From: Brassica napus
Lineage: Eukaryota; Streptophyta; Magnoliopsida; Brassicales; Brassicaceae
Length of the DNA stretch: 64,000 nt
Assembly: GCF_020379485.1 (NCBI RefSeq)
Contig: NC_063452.1
Coordinates: 59,355,338-59,419,337 of the forward strand
Direction: 5' to 3'
Of this stretch, positions 44,051 to 57,649 are shown one piece after another. Under the pieces are notes generated by a model. The model ran no database searches. It worked only from the letters and a program-made list of their open reading frames with translations, and was not told the DNA's origin. How positions within the stretch are numbered: position 1 is the first letter of the stretch; each line of letters begins with the position of its first letter. Position numbers and translations under genes: made by a program.

Positions 44051-46154
44051 ATGGCGTCTCTCGCTCTCTCCGGCTCCTGCTCTCTCGCCTTCCCCCTCAA
44101 ATCTCGCCCCCTCCTTCTTCCTCGTCCTCCCTCCTCTCTCAATCTGCTGAAAAAACCTCTTCGATCTACCGAATCACGCTTCTCCTCAGTGAAATCTCCA
44201 CTTCACATCGCTCTCACCAAGAGATCGACTCTCGTCAAGGCCTCTTCCTCCGCCTCCTCTCCGGCTCCCGTCGCTCCGGCGCCGTGGCAAGGAGCCGCGA
44301 TTAAGCCTCTCCTCGCGTCGATCGCCACCGGCGTGATCATATGGTTCCTCCCCGTCCCCGAGGGAGTCACGCGCAGCGCGTGGCAGCTCCTCGCGATCTT
44401 CCTCGCCACCATCGTCGGCATCATCACGCAGCCGCTCCCCCTCGGCGCCGTGGCTCTCCTGGGACTCGGAGCCTCCGTCCTCACCAAAACCCTAACGTTC
44501 GCCGCCGCCTTCTCCGCCTTCGGAGACCCCATCCCCTGGCTCATCGCCCTCGCCTTCTTCTTCGCCCGCGGCTTCATCAAGACCGGCCTCGGCAACCGCG
44601 TCGCCTACCAGTTCGTCAGGCTCTTCGGGAGCTCCTCCCTCGGGTTAGGCTACAGCCTCGTCTTCAGCGAGGCTCTCCTGGCTCCCGCGATCCCGTCCGT
44701 CTCGGCTCGCGCCGGCGGGATCTTCCTCCCTTTGGTGAAGTCTCTCTGCGTCGCGTGCGGTAGCAACGTCGGGGACGGGACCGAGCACCGGCTTGGGGCG
44801 TGGCTGATGCTCACTTGCTTCCAGACGTCGGTGATCTCTTCGTCTATGTTCTTGACGGCGATGGCGGCGAATCCGCTGAGTGCGAACTTGGCGTTTAACA
44901 CGATTAAGCAGACGATTGGGTGGACTGATTGGGCGAAAGCTGCGATTGTGCCGGGGATTGTGTCGTTGATTGTTGTTCCGTTTCTTTTGTATCTTATCTA
45001 TCCGCCGACGGTGAAGAGCAGCCCTGATGCTCCCAAGCTGGCTCAGGAGAAGCTTGATAAGATGGGGCCTATGTCCAAGAACGAGTTGATTATGGCTGCC
45101 ACTTTGTTTCTCACTGTAAGTCTCCCCCTTTCTGCTTCATCAGCTCTCTTTAGATACAATATATTGTAGCCATTTCATCTTAGTTTAGATGAAGCAAGGT
45201 CTCTGCTTCTGTTTGAAGTTGCTTTGAGTGAAAAAGTTCTGGTTTTTGGTGTTTTATTAGACGCAAAATCTTCCTTTTTTTAAACAAGTTTGTCTCCTTG
45301 ACACTGTTTGGTTCAATAGATAGATTATATTAGCTGTTGTGGATCAATAGATTGTAGACATTTAGATGAAGCAAGTGCTCTGCTTCTGTTTAAAGTTTGA
45401 TTTGTTGCTTTTGAGTTAAAAAAAGTTGTGTGTTTTGGTGTTTTATTAGACGCAAGTCTCTTCCTTTTTTCTAAAAAAGTTGTTTCCTTGATGCAGGTTG
45501 GTCTTTGGATTTTTGGAGCTAAGCTGAGTGTAGATGCTGTGACTGCAGCCATTCTTGGATTATCAGTGCTTCTTGTGACAGGTGTTGTCACGTGGAAAGA
45601 GTGCTTAGCTGAGTCAGTTGCATGGGACACACTCACTTGGTTCGCTGCTCTCATTGCAATGGCGGGTTATCTTAACAAATACGGGCTCATTGAGTGGTTC
45701 AGCCAGACCGTAGTCAAGGTTTGTTAATGATTGTTGCATGTTAGTGAATGCTTTAAGGAGTTTTGACACTTTATTTTGGGGTTGATTGCAGTTTGTTGGA
45801 GGATTGGGTTTGTCATGGCAACTATCGTTTGGAATCCTCGTCCTCTTGTACTTCTACACTCACTACTTCTTTGCCAGTGGAGCTGCTCACATCGGGGCTA
45901 TGTTCACCGCCTTTTTGTCAGTCTCAACAGCTCTAGGCACACCACCTTACTTTGCAGCCTTGGTTCTTGCATTCCTCTCTAACCTGATGGGAGGACTGAC
46001 CCACTACGGTATCGGGTCTGCGCCTATCTTCTACGGGGCTAACTACGTGCCGCTGTCCAAATGGTGGGGATATGGATTCTTGATCTCAATAGTCAACATT
46101 CTTATCTGGCTTGGTGTAGGCGGTGCTTGGTGGAAGTTCATTGGCTTGTGGTGA
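44051..46154 (+). CDS. DiT1: Plastid 2-oxoglutarate/malate translocator DiT1
   Basis: Three exons, 44051-45115, 45497-45718 and 45792-46154, all joined in phase 0, encode 549 residues. DiT1 sits in the chloroplast inner envelope and exchanges 2-oxoglutarate for malate, feeding carbon skeletons to ammonia assimilation (GS/GOGAT) and photorespiration; it may also serve as malate valve. The first roughly 75 residues are rich in Ser, Leu and Arg without acids, a transit peptide. The remainder is about a dozen hydrophobic helices of the SLC13/DASS type, with QPLPLGAVALLGLG, PAIPSVSARAGGIFLP, SNVGDGTEHRLGAWLM and LGTPPYFAALVLAF. The end GGAWWKFIGLW is typical. Exon 1 is much more GC-rich than the neighbouring DNA, which also opens many spurious frames there. 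It is convergent with TZF8. Synteny matches At5g12860. Confidence 0.95.
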
Positions 46155-46717
46155 GGACAACTGTACACCATTGTTACCATTCTTTTCCTTACTGATGTGT
46201 AATCTCTTAGAATGGCTTCGAGGTTAGATTGATAAGGATTAAGGATTTGATATCAGGATTTTCTTAAGAGTTTGAGCTGGTGATTTTCTGCGATAGTTTA
46301 TTCTATCGCACTCATTTTGAGGTGTAAGCAGATCTTAACTTGCATCAATTTTGTTTTTAAGTGAGACAACCACACCTTTACTTGATAGTTACTTTGCACA
46401 TGTAAAACGTGAATCTAGTCACCAACCTAAAGAATATTGATACTGATGAGAAGTCTACTTTAGAATATACACCGGAAGACAGTGGAAGAGAATAAACCGG
46501 AAGGAGGAAATGAATGAATCTTATTAGCTGAAACTGAAACTGAAACAAACAATATGTTATTATTTCTCATACAATATGAATGGATATATTAGAGAAACGA
46601 GAATACAAAAAAAAATAACAAGAGGCAAAGTGGAACCCTTGCCTTTTGCTACAACAGAGACAAGAATCAATTTAATGAAAGTAAAAAGATACAACAAATC
46701 ATCATCAGTTTCACAGC
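46155..46717. other. Convergent 3' regions of DiT1 and TZF8
   Basis: The 563 bp between two facing stop codons should contain both 3' UTRs. Nothing else is recognised. Confidence 0.6.
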
Positions 46718-48646
46718 TTAGCGATCTAGCTGCAGCTGCTCAAGCCACGCATCAAGAATGTCGCTCTCACTGTGGGGAGGGTTCACACTAGAACCACCAT
46801 GAACCAGCGGCCTCGAACCATTCATGTTCATGGCTCCGTTGTTGTTCCTAGGTGATGCAGCAGAGTCTTTTACCAGCTGCTGAACCCATGTAACATCTGC
46901 TTCCCTGTTTGAGTTATTATTATTAGCCAAAGAATGAGATTTTCTTAACCTGCCTAACTCATCCGACTGTACCGACCAATCCACCTTGTTTCCATGGTTC
47001 TGGTCCCAGCTTGACCACGGACTCAATGGCGAACCGGAGTCTGTCGGCATCATACTGGATCCAAAATCTCGGGAGCTAAGGCTACGTGGATGCAGCTGCT
47101 GTTTCATCCGAGAGTTCATTGGAGAAATAGGCTCCATGGCTCGTGGAGAATGGTGCTCCACATTCTTTGGAGAAGACATTATATTCGTCTTGATAGGAGA
47201 AAGCATGCTCTGCTGCTTATTACTCTGCAGCTGGTTAAGAAGAGCTGATTTGTGGGAAGGCGATAGAACAGACGAGACGCCAAGTTGATCAGAGAAGCGT
47301 GGGGATGATGCAACCTCGGCTGAGAAAAGCTCCTCTAGATTCGAAGGTGTCAGGAGCGTCTTGGGACGAGCAGAGTGATGATTCATAAAGCGTGGGCTGG
47401 ACATACGCTGCATTTCAAACTCTTGCATCATGCTAAGTTGCTCAGAAGGAATAATATCTCTAGCGTTCAGAGAAGATCTCAGACGGCTCAACTGCACGTT
47501 GCTTCCTGGAAGATGCAACGCAGGTATGTTGTTCTGTTGAGGCCAACCCATTGTTGCAGAAGGAGAGATTGGAGCGGCAGATGGTGAGCCTGGTAACATG
47601 TTCAGAACCGAAGCCATGTCCATAGTGGCGGCAGCAGAAGAAGGAGACGGCAATCCAGAGCCTGTGGAAGCGTACAAAGGACGCAACTCTTCCTTTAAGT
47701 GAGCAAAGAAGCAAACCCTTCGGTTGCAACTCGTCCCATCTTTGCACAAACGTGTTCTGTATTGAGCAGGGTGAAGCCAGCACTCAAACACACCATGAGC
47801 GTATTCACACGCGTCACCTTGCTTACATGAACCCTTCTTGAAATCAGGACATGGGACACATGTGTAGTGAAACTTCCTCGGGTCTCTTCTTCTCGCATTC
47901 TCGCCAGGGTGCGCGAAGGGACACTCAGTCCAGTCGTGGGAGTAAGCTCGAGAACACGGACGGATCTTAAACGAGAACATACGGAACTCGTCTGTTGAGT
48001 AAATCCCGCTTTTGATGTCAGGCAATGATGGATCAAGCGGGTACTCTTTTTTCTCTGATGCATCCACCTTAGTTGGAGAGGAGACTGAACCTAAAGATTG
48101 CAAAGAGGAGCCGTTCTCCGGAGATGACGAGAGAGACCGGAGACTCGACCCCAAGCTAGACGACGGATCCTCATCTTTCTTCAAGATCTCTTCAAGTACG
48201 GTTCTCAAACCAGGAGCGTGGGGAGACGCAACGAGAACATCAACAGGACGGTTCCCATGAGCATCAAGGATGTTAGGATCAGCTCCTGCGCTCAGAAGAA
48301 GCTTGACAACACCCAAGGAGTTCGCAGAAGCACCAGAGGCAGCGCAATGAAGAGCAGTGCTTTTATCCGAACCGGACGCCAGATTCAACTCGGCTTCCGG
48401 GAAAGAAAGAATGAGCTTCACAACGTCTACGCTTCCGTATATGGAAGCAACCATCAAGGGTGTTCTTTGCTCAACAACCATTCTCCTAACAAACCTCTGG
48501 CGTCTGTACCAGAGACCCATCTGGTTGATGCAGGGCACAAGAGAGAGTTGATGCTTAAAGCCTTCCACATTGTTGTCAGCAGCAAACTCGAGTAAGGCGG
48601 AAAACGAATGTTCCAACTCAGAATTATTCTTAGAGAGACCACACAT
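46718..48646 (-). CDS. TZF8: Arginine-rich tandem CCCH zinc-finger protein with ankyrin repeats (TZF8-like)
   Basis: A single coding exon encodes 642 residues. The N-terminus (about residues 60-150) has two ankyrin repeats (RTPLMVASIYGSVDVVKLIL, TALHCAASG, GVVKLLLSAGADPN). It is followed by the plant-specific RR region (PCSRAYSHDWTECPFAHPGE, RRRDPRKFHYTC) and two CCCH fingers: CPDFKKGSCKQGDACEYAH (C-x7-C-x5-C-x3-H) and CKDGTSCNRRVCFFAH (C-x5-C-x4-C-x3-H). The C-terminal half is Ser/Pro-rich and ends EPSD-like SDILDAWLEQLQLDR, a probable nuclear export signal (Leu-rich). RR-TZF proteins bind RNA or DNA, shuttle between nucleus and cytoplasmic granules, and work in stress and hormone responses. 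From memory the ortholog is At5g12850 (TZF8), a relative of OXS2/TZF7. No lesion is seen. Confidence 0.92.
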   Translation of the reverse strand: MCGLSKNNSELEHSFSALLEFAADNNVEGFKHQLSLVPCINQMGLWYRRQRFVRRMVVEQRTPLMVASIYGSVDVVKLILSFPEAELNLASGSDKSTALHCAASGASANSLGVVKLLLSAGADPNILDAHGNRPVDVLVASPHAPGLRTVLEEILKKDEDPSSSLGSSLRSLSSSPENGSSLQSLGSVSSPTKVDASEKKEYPLDPSLPDIKSGIYSTDEFRMFSFKIRPCSRAYSHDWTECPFAHPGENARRRDPRKFHYTCVPCPDFKKGSCKQGDACEYAHGVFECWLHPAQYRTRLCKDGTSCNRRVCFFAHLKEELRPLYASTGSGLPSPSSAAATMDMASVLNMLPGSPSAAPISPSATMGWPQQNNIPALHLPGSNVQLSRLRSSLNARDIIPSEQLSMMQEFEMQRMSSPRFMNHHSARPKTLLTPSNLEELFSAEVASSPRFSDQLGVSSVLSPSHKSALLNQLQSNKQQSMLSPIKTNIMSSPKNVEHHSPRAMEPISPMNSRMKQQLHPRSLSSRDFGSSMMPTDSGSPLSPWSSWDQNHGNKVDWSVQSDELGRLRKSHSLANNNNSNREADVTWVQQLVKDSAASPRNNNGAMNMNGSRPLVHGGSSVNPPHSESDILDAWLEQLQLDR

Positions 48647-49794
48647 TGCTTAATCTGAAAATGATCAACGAAGGGAGGACCAGTGAATGAACCAATAAGT
48701 GTATACGCCTGCACATGTAGAAGAAAGAATTGGTCAACAAAAATTGGCAAATAAGGAATGATATTGAATTGTAATAAATAAAAATTTGGACCGAGGAAAA
48801 AGGATACGATTTGACATGGAAACAACAATTAAAAAAGTCAGAAGATTTACCAAAAAATAAGACTCAAAGATCAATTCTTTCACAATCGGATCTAATTAAA
48901 TTAATTATTTTTCTGAAGAAGAAGACTCAATGAACAGTCAACCACAATCCAAATCTTTAAAGCTCCACGAAACCAAACTAATTGACTTAAATCTCAATCA
49001 CCCAGTAACCAGTACAAGCTAGTTGCGAAGATAACTAGGTGCAGAGAAACAGAGCATGTCACCAAATCTAATCAACCTTTTTTTCTTCTTACACCTGTGG
49101 GAAGATCACAGGCCAAATCGTACGATCTGGAAGACAACACAACTGAATCTAAACCTTAATAATGTCCGAAAGACAGAAGCACATTTCTAGATAAAATGCA
49201 ATAAAAAAGAACAAATCTTAGATGGAGAATTAAGAAGGAGAAGATCGATCACCTTCGCTAAGAGAAGGAGACAGAGAGAGCGTTTTTTTTTTTTTTTGAA
49301 AGAACAGAAGAAAAAAAACGGATGAGAGAGTTAACTGGTGTGACCGGAAGAGCTGGTGAGAGGTAGAGTAGGGAGTTTAAAGAGGTCGGCAGCGTATGTG
49401 ACGGGATAAAGCGGTAGAAGGTGGCGGGCGCGTGGGGGAGAAATTAAGGGTATTGGAATACAGGTTTGAAATCCACGTATGAAAAGAATCTGATACTTTA
49501 TAATCAGAGCCGTTGGATGCGAAGGAGAGTGTACTGCGACTGACTTTTGGACGGTGGTCAAGCTTGCAGGTGTTTCGGCCCATTTTAACATGGTAAATTA
49601 AGATCAATATATTCTTAATACCCATTAGCTTGGCTCATGAGGCTTCGATTGTCTGTTTCGACCCAATTAAAAAAAAAACATAACCTCTCTAGCTGCTGTT
49701 TTTTTTAAAAAAAAAACATAGAACTGGATTTGTAATCATGTATAACATATTTTTATAATGTCACAAACAGGTAACTGAAACATGTGCCATAAAA
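48647..49794. other. TZF8 leader and promoter, with a possible 5' UTR intron
   Basis: On the minus strand a donor-like GTGATCG after GCGAAG (at 49252) and an acceptor-like TTCTACATGTGCAG (at 48709) suggest a 5' UTR intron at 48709-49252. Further upstream is the TZF8 promoter. No other gene is seen. Confidence 0.45.
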
Positions 49795-50640
49795 AAACAT
49801 TTTTAATGTTAAAACCCCTCAACTATGTTTGTTTTGGGTAAAAACCCCTAAACTAAGTATTTAACGTAAAAATTCTCAAACTAACTTTATTTAATGATGT
49901 AAACCCTAATCATAATTACCTACTACCGGTAAATCTTTAGTTTGGGGGTTTCTACATTAAGTAAATATAGTTGAGGGATTTTACCATTAAAAATCAAAAA
50001 AATCAAAATTTTATAATATTATCTAAAAATTAGTAACTTAAATTTTCAAAATTAGCATTTTTAATTTTTAATTGTAAATATATGAGTTTGATGTGTTTTT
50101 AACATCAACATATATATATATATATAAATTAAAAATGTAAAAACCGAGAAAATATAACAAAAATTATATAAATAATTTAGATGCAGTAAGACTTTCTTTC
50201 CTAATTTCTGGATCAGACATATTCCAAGAGCACAAAATATTATGGCGGACAAGCTTGCAAGTGGTACGAGGAGTTCTCCTTCAGATATGTTATATGTCGA
50301 TTCAATACTTTCGGTTTGGCTTTCTGAATAGTGCGGTCCAGTTACTTAGTTCTCGCTTATGTTGTCAAAAAAAAGTTACTAATTTTTAAATAATATTATA
50401 AAATTTTGATTTTTTTTTGTTTTTAAAATTTTTAAAGGTAAAACCCCTCAACTATGTTTACTTAATGTAGAAACCCCTAAATTAAAGATTTACCGATAGT
50501 AATAATAATTATGACCTGTTAGGGTTTAATTCATTAAATAACGTTAGTTTGAGGGTTTTTTCATTAAATATTTAGTTTGAGAATTTTTACCCAAAACAAA
50601 CTTAGTTAAGGGGTTTTAACGTTAAAAATCTTTAAAAAAA
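49795..50640. mobile_element. Foldback (long inverted-repeat) element, about 850 bp
   Basis: Two arms of roughly 250 bp run in opposite sense. The left arm opens ttttaatgttaaaacccctc and the right arm closes ggggttttaacgttaaaaa; other paired phrases are gtaaatatagttgagggatt with cccctcaactatgtttactt. The arms end near 50040 and 50367, leaving a spacer of about 330 bp with no credible gene. This is the architecture of foldback or long-TIR MULE-like non-autonomous elements. The exact ends and target duplication were not fixed. Confidence 0.75.
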
Positions 50641-50730
50641 ACTTATTACAAGAACAAGGTTATTAACCAACATGTGTTTATCATCCGAGCTTGTTTGAAT
50701 TCATCACGAACATAACCATAAGTTAACTAA

Positions 50731-51306
50731 TTTATACTATTAAAACAAGATCCTATTGTCCTTTTCACCTTAGTATGCCCTTTCTTTACTAACATTGTAT
50801 GTTTCATTAAAGACAATCAAATAATATTAATAACACATCTATATTGGGTTTTTTTTCGGATCCAGCCCATTGTCCACATCAGATCTCTCTTGGGCCATTT
50901 GGGCCGATTAAGAAATCAGATCCAATTCTCACATTTTTTTTCCCTTTGGGCCATTGAATCCAAGTTCAAATAATTTTTTTCAACCATTCTTAATTATTTT
51001 TTTTTCTTTTCTTAATATAATTTAAGCATTCATAAAAAATGAATTTTTTCATTGAAAAGTATAAATCTTTATTAAAAGTATATAATTTTTTTTATTAAAA
51101 ATATTAACCACGTAATAAAATTAATTTATAAGAGTTATACCAACTTAATTCATTATAAATAGTCATTTAAAATGAAACACGATAAAAAATTTAAGTCTTT
51201 TATAAAATAAAACACAAATATATGAAATATGAAATTTACTAAATATTTATCAATTGAAAAAAAAAAATAATAAATCCGCGCTTTGAAAACGCGGATCAAA
51301 ATCTAG
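50731..51306 (+). mobile_element. Short non-autonomous Helitron
   Basis: The 5' end tttatactattaaaacaaga follows A; it differs from the usual tctatactattaaa by one base. The 3' end has the hairpin atccgcg at 51274-51280 with cgcggat at 51290-51296, followed by ctag at 51303-51306, with T next. The size, about 576 bp, and the internal ttgtccacatcag are usual for small Brassicaceae Helitrons. There is no coding capacity. Confidence 0.8.
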
Positions 51307-52286
51307 TAAGCATCTTAAGTTCGTAACCATAGGAGCAGAGACTTCGAAACCATTTGTTCACGTGTGTCAACGAAATATTTTCTGGCAGCAGTAACAAAGA
51401 ATTTTTTTAAAAATTAAAATAAAAGTTGTAACATCAAATTCCTCATTGTGAAACCAAAAAGATTTTATTATTTACCAAAAATGAAAAGTTGTCATTGTAT
51501 ATTGGTCCCTACAAATTCCACGTGTCACTCTTCCAAGCCGATCACTTGCGTGTCACTTGGATCCGAATTTCTCTTGTAAAACTAATTTATTTGCCGAAAA
51601 GAAAATAAAAAGAAAATTCAAAACTAATGATAACGTCAGCCAGAGAAGAACCCAGATCTGTGCGCGCTGGCATCTTTCAGAACTCGCCACGTGTAAGAAA
51701 AGTTCATTACTTTCGTGGGGGTGATCTTATCAAACTATGCGAATTTAAAATCAAATCATAATAAAAATACATAAAAAGGAAATTACAATTCTGGAAAAAA
51801 AAACGAAGGAAAGAAAATTCCCAAAATTAAAAAGAAAAACTAGGGTTTTCTTCTGCCCAATCCTAATCCTTCTTCTCCTTCCTCCTCGGATTAACAACAC
51901 TGCCGGCTGTCGGGTATCCCGAATCACTTGTCTCTTCACCAACTCATTCTCTGCTTTTCTTAATTTCTTAATTCATTCCTCTGCCTAAGTCGTGATCGAT
52001 TACATAGCTTCACGGCTCTTCTAATCTTCATCACGATTGCTAAAAAACTGAAAATTTCCTCTGGTATGCTTCTCTCTCTTTATGGGTATATATTTGAATT
52101 GTAAAAAATCGAGACCTTGAGGGGAGTTATCAAGTTCTCACCTTTATGTTTTTGCATGTCTCTTGGCATTGCTTTATAGCCCCAAAGGTTGCTCCTTTTT
52201 GTAGCTGAAGACCGTTTTGAATTTTCTTATTTGATTCGGTTTTTGGATTGGTTAGTAACAGAGTGTTTGACCTGATTTATGAAGAG
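51307..52286. other. NF-YA1 promoter and leader
   Basis: The region just before the gene has a pyrimidine-rich leader. A donor-like tctg-gtatgc near 52062 and an acceptor-like agtaacag near 52260 could delimit a 5' UTR intron. Confidence 0.45.
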
Positions 52287-53940
<1,654 letters not shown>

Positions 53941-54006
53941 TCAAGCCAAAAGCTCTGAGAAAAAAGGAGACACGCTTTGGCTTATATATATATCCATTGC
54001 CTCAAA

Positions 54007-54027
54007 CCGGCAAATCATTCTTGGCTT
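54007..54027 (+). promoter_or_regulatory. miR169 target site in the NF-YA1 3' UTR
   Basis: The core ggcaaatcattcttggct matches the complement of miR169 (ending CAAGGAUGACUUGCC as recalled) with four differences in 21, one being a G:U pair. NF-YA genes are classic miR169 targets with the site in the 3' UTR; this one lies 67 bp after the stop codon. Confidence 0.85.
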
Positions 54028-54949
54028 TTGGGTTTTTTGTGTTTTGCTTACTTGTTCTTGTCTGTGTGGGTTTTGGAAGTTACAATGTACAAAGAGTAAA
54101 CCGAGTGATGTTAGGTGTTAGATTCTGAGACGAGAGATGGGGGAATAGTCAGTAGGTCTTGTTTTTATTCTTTTTTTTTTCTTGTGGAAAATTGGAATAT
54201 ACGTTTGTTTAATCGTTTTGCTTTTCACATCTGAAAGTGTTACAGAGCTGACATTGTTGTTCGTTTTTGTTTTTTCTTCCTTAATGCTTTGATCAAGATT
54301 GTGAATCTATATATGTAACTGATCACGGGTAAGTATAAAAATGCATATTAAAAAAAAAGGACAATAAAGCAAAACAATTAGTTTCTATGATCTACTTCAG
54401 TCTGCAACGGTAAGATTGATTATTAATTTATTATATAGACACGAATACCACACGAAAGGAACAGGAAACACAAAAACTAAAGTTAGGCGTTGTCATTCTT
54501 TGAATCTGTAAGAGAGAAGAAGAAGAAGAAGAAGAAGAAGAGAGTCAATTTGTGTGTTTCTCATTAGGAGAAGAGAGAGAGAAAGAAGAAGACTTTGACT
54601 CGTCTTCTTCCCCTCTCTCTATCACTACATCTGTTTCATTCACACCGTATGATGACTTTTCCCTTTGATTTATAAACATATATCCCTTTTGCTTCTACTG
54701 ATTATAGCCATTAAGTATTCCTCTTGAGGTCTGTGTGTTTCCCCTTGCTTCTTTTTTAGAATCTTTCCTCTGGTACTCTTAGCTAGGGTTTACTTATCCA
54801 ATTTAAACCTAATTTGCTGCTTTGTTGATTGGTAATAGTTTGTAAGGCTTAAGAAACTAATAGCAGCTTTGGAGCCTATATAGCTCAAAGTTTTGAACTT
54901 TCTATCTGGGTTTGATGAAATTTTTTCAGGAGTTCTGAGATTTGATTAG
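54028..54949. other. NF-YA1 3' end and CPK7 promoter/leader
   Basis: About 900 bp separate the two genes. It should contain the NF-YA1 3' end, the CPK7 promoter and the CPK7 5' UTR with a (GAA)n run. In Arabidopsis these genes are far apart, so a rearrangement or deletion junction should lie here. Confidence 0.55.
54516..54541 (+). repeat. (GAA)n microsatellite in the CPK7 leader
   Basis: About eight and a half GAA units in a row lie about 410 bp before the CPK7 ATG, followed by more GA-rich DNA. Confidence 0.85.
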
Positions 54950-57110
<2,161 letters not shown>

Positions 57111-57649
57111 CCAGTAATGCAAAGTTTGGATCTTTTGAGTTGCCACGGTGTAGAAGAAGAAGCATCAGAAGTATTGGTATTGGTTTTTTTGTTTTTGTTT
57201 TCATTCTCACGTGTCTTAGATTTAGAGTTTCAATTGTTTGGAAGTTGTTCATTGGTTGATTGATAGGCCATGTGATATCGACAAGTTTCTGAGTTTCCAA
57301 GATGAGTTTTTAAAAAGCTGTGGTAGGTACTGTTTCAGATCTCAATATCTGTCAAAGACATCATCAACTCTCAAAAACATAGTACTTGGAATGTAATGAA
57401 ATTAAAAGAATTCTGAGATGTGTAAGAGACGCGTGAGAAAGCACGCGCCGGTTGCAACCCATCGTGAGGCCCACCCACCAAACACAAAATCTAAAAAGAA
57501 GCAAAAACCCTTGAGAATAAAAAAAAAACAGAGCATCCCAAATAATAAATAAGAAGGAAAGAAAGAATCTATCTTTTTGCTCTCTCTGATTCTCTCCTCT
57601 GCTCTCAACAAGAGACTGAAGAGCCCAAGGAGACGACTTTCTCGCATCC
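57111..57649. other. CPK7 3' region and RER4 leader
   Basis: Contains the CPK7 3' UTR and the promoter/5' UTR of RER4. Nothing else is seen. Confidence 0.5.

Noticed and set aside
43795..44304. 169-residue frame overlapping the DiT1 start
   Set aside because: Out-of-frame shadow of the GC-rich DiT1 exon.
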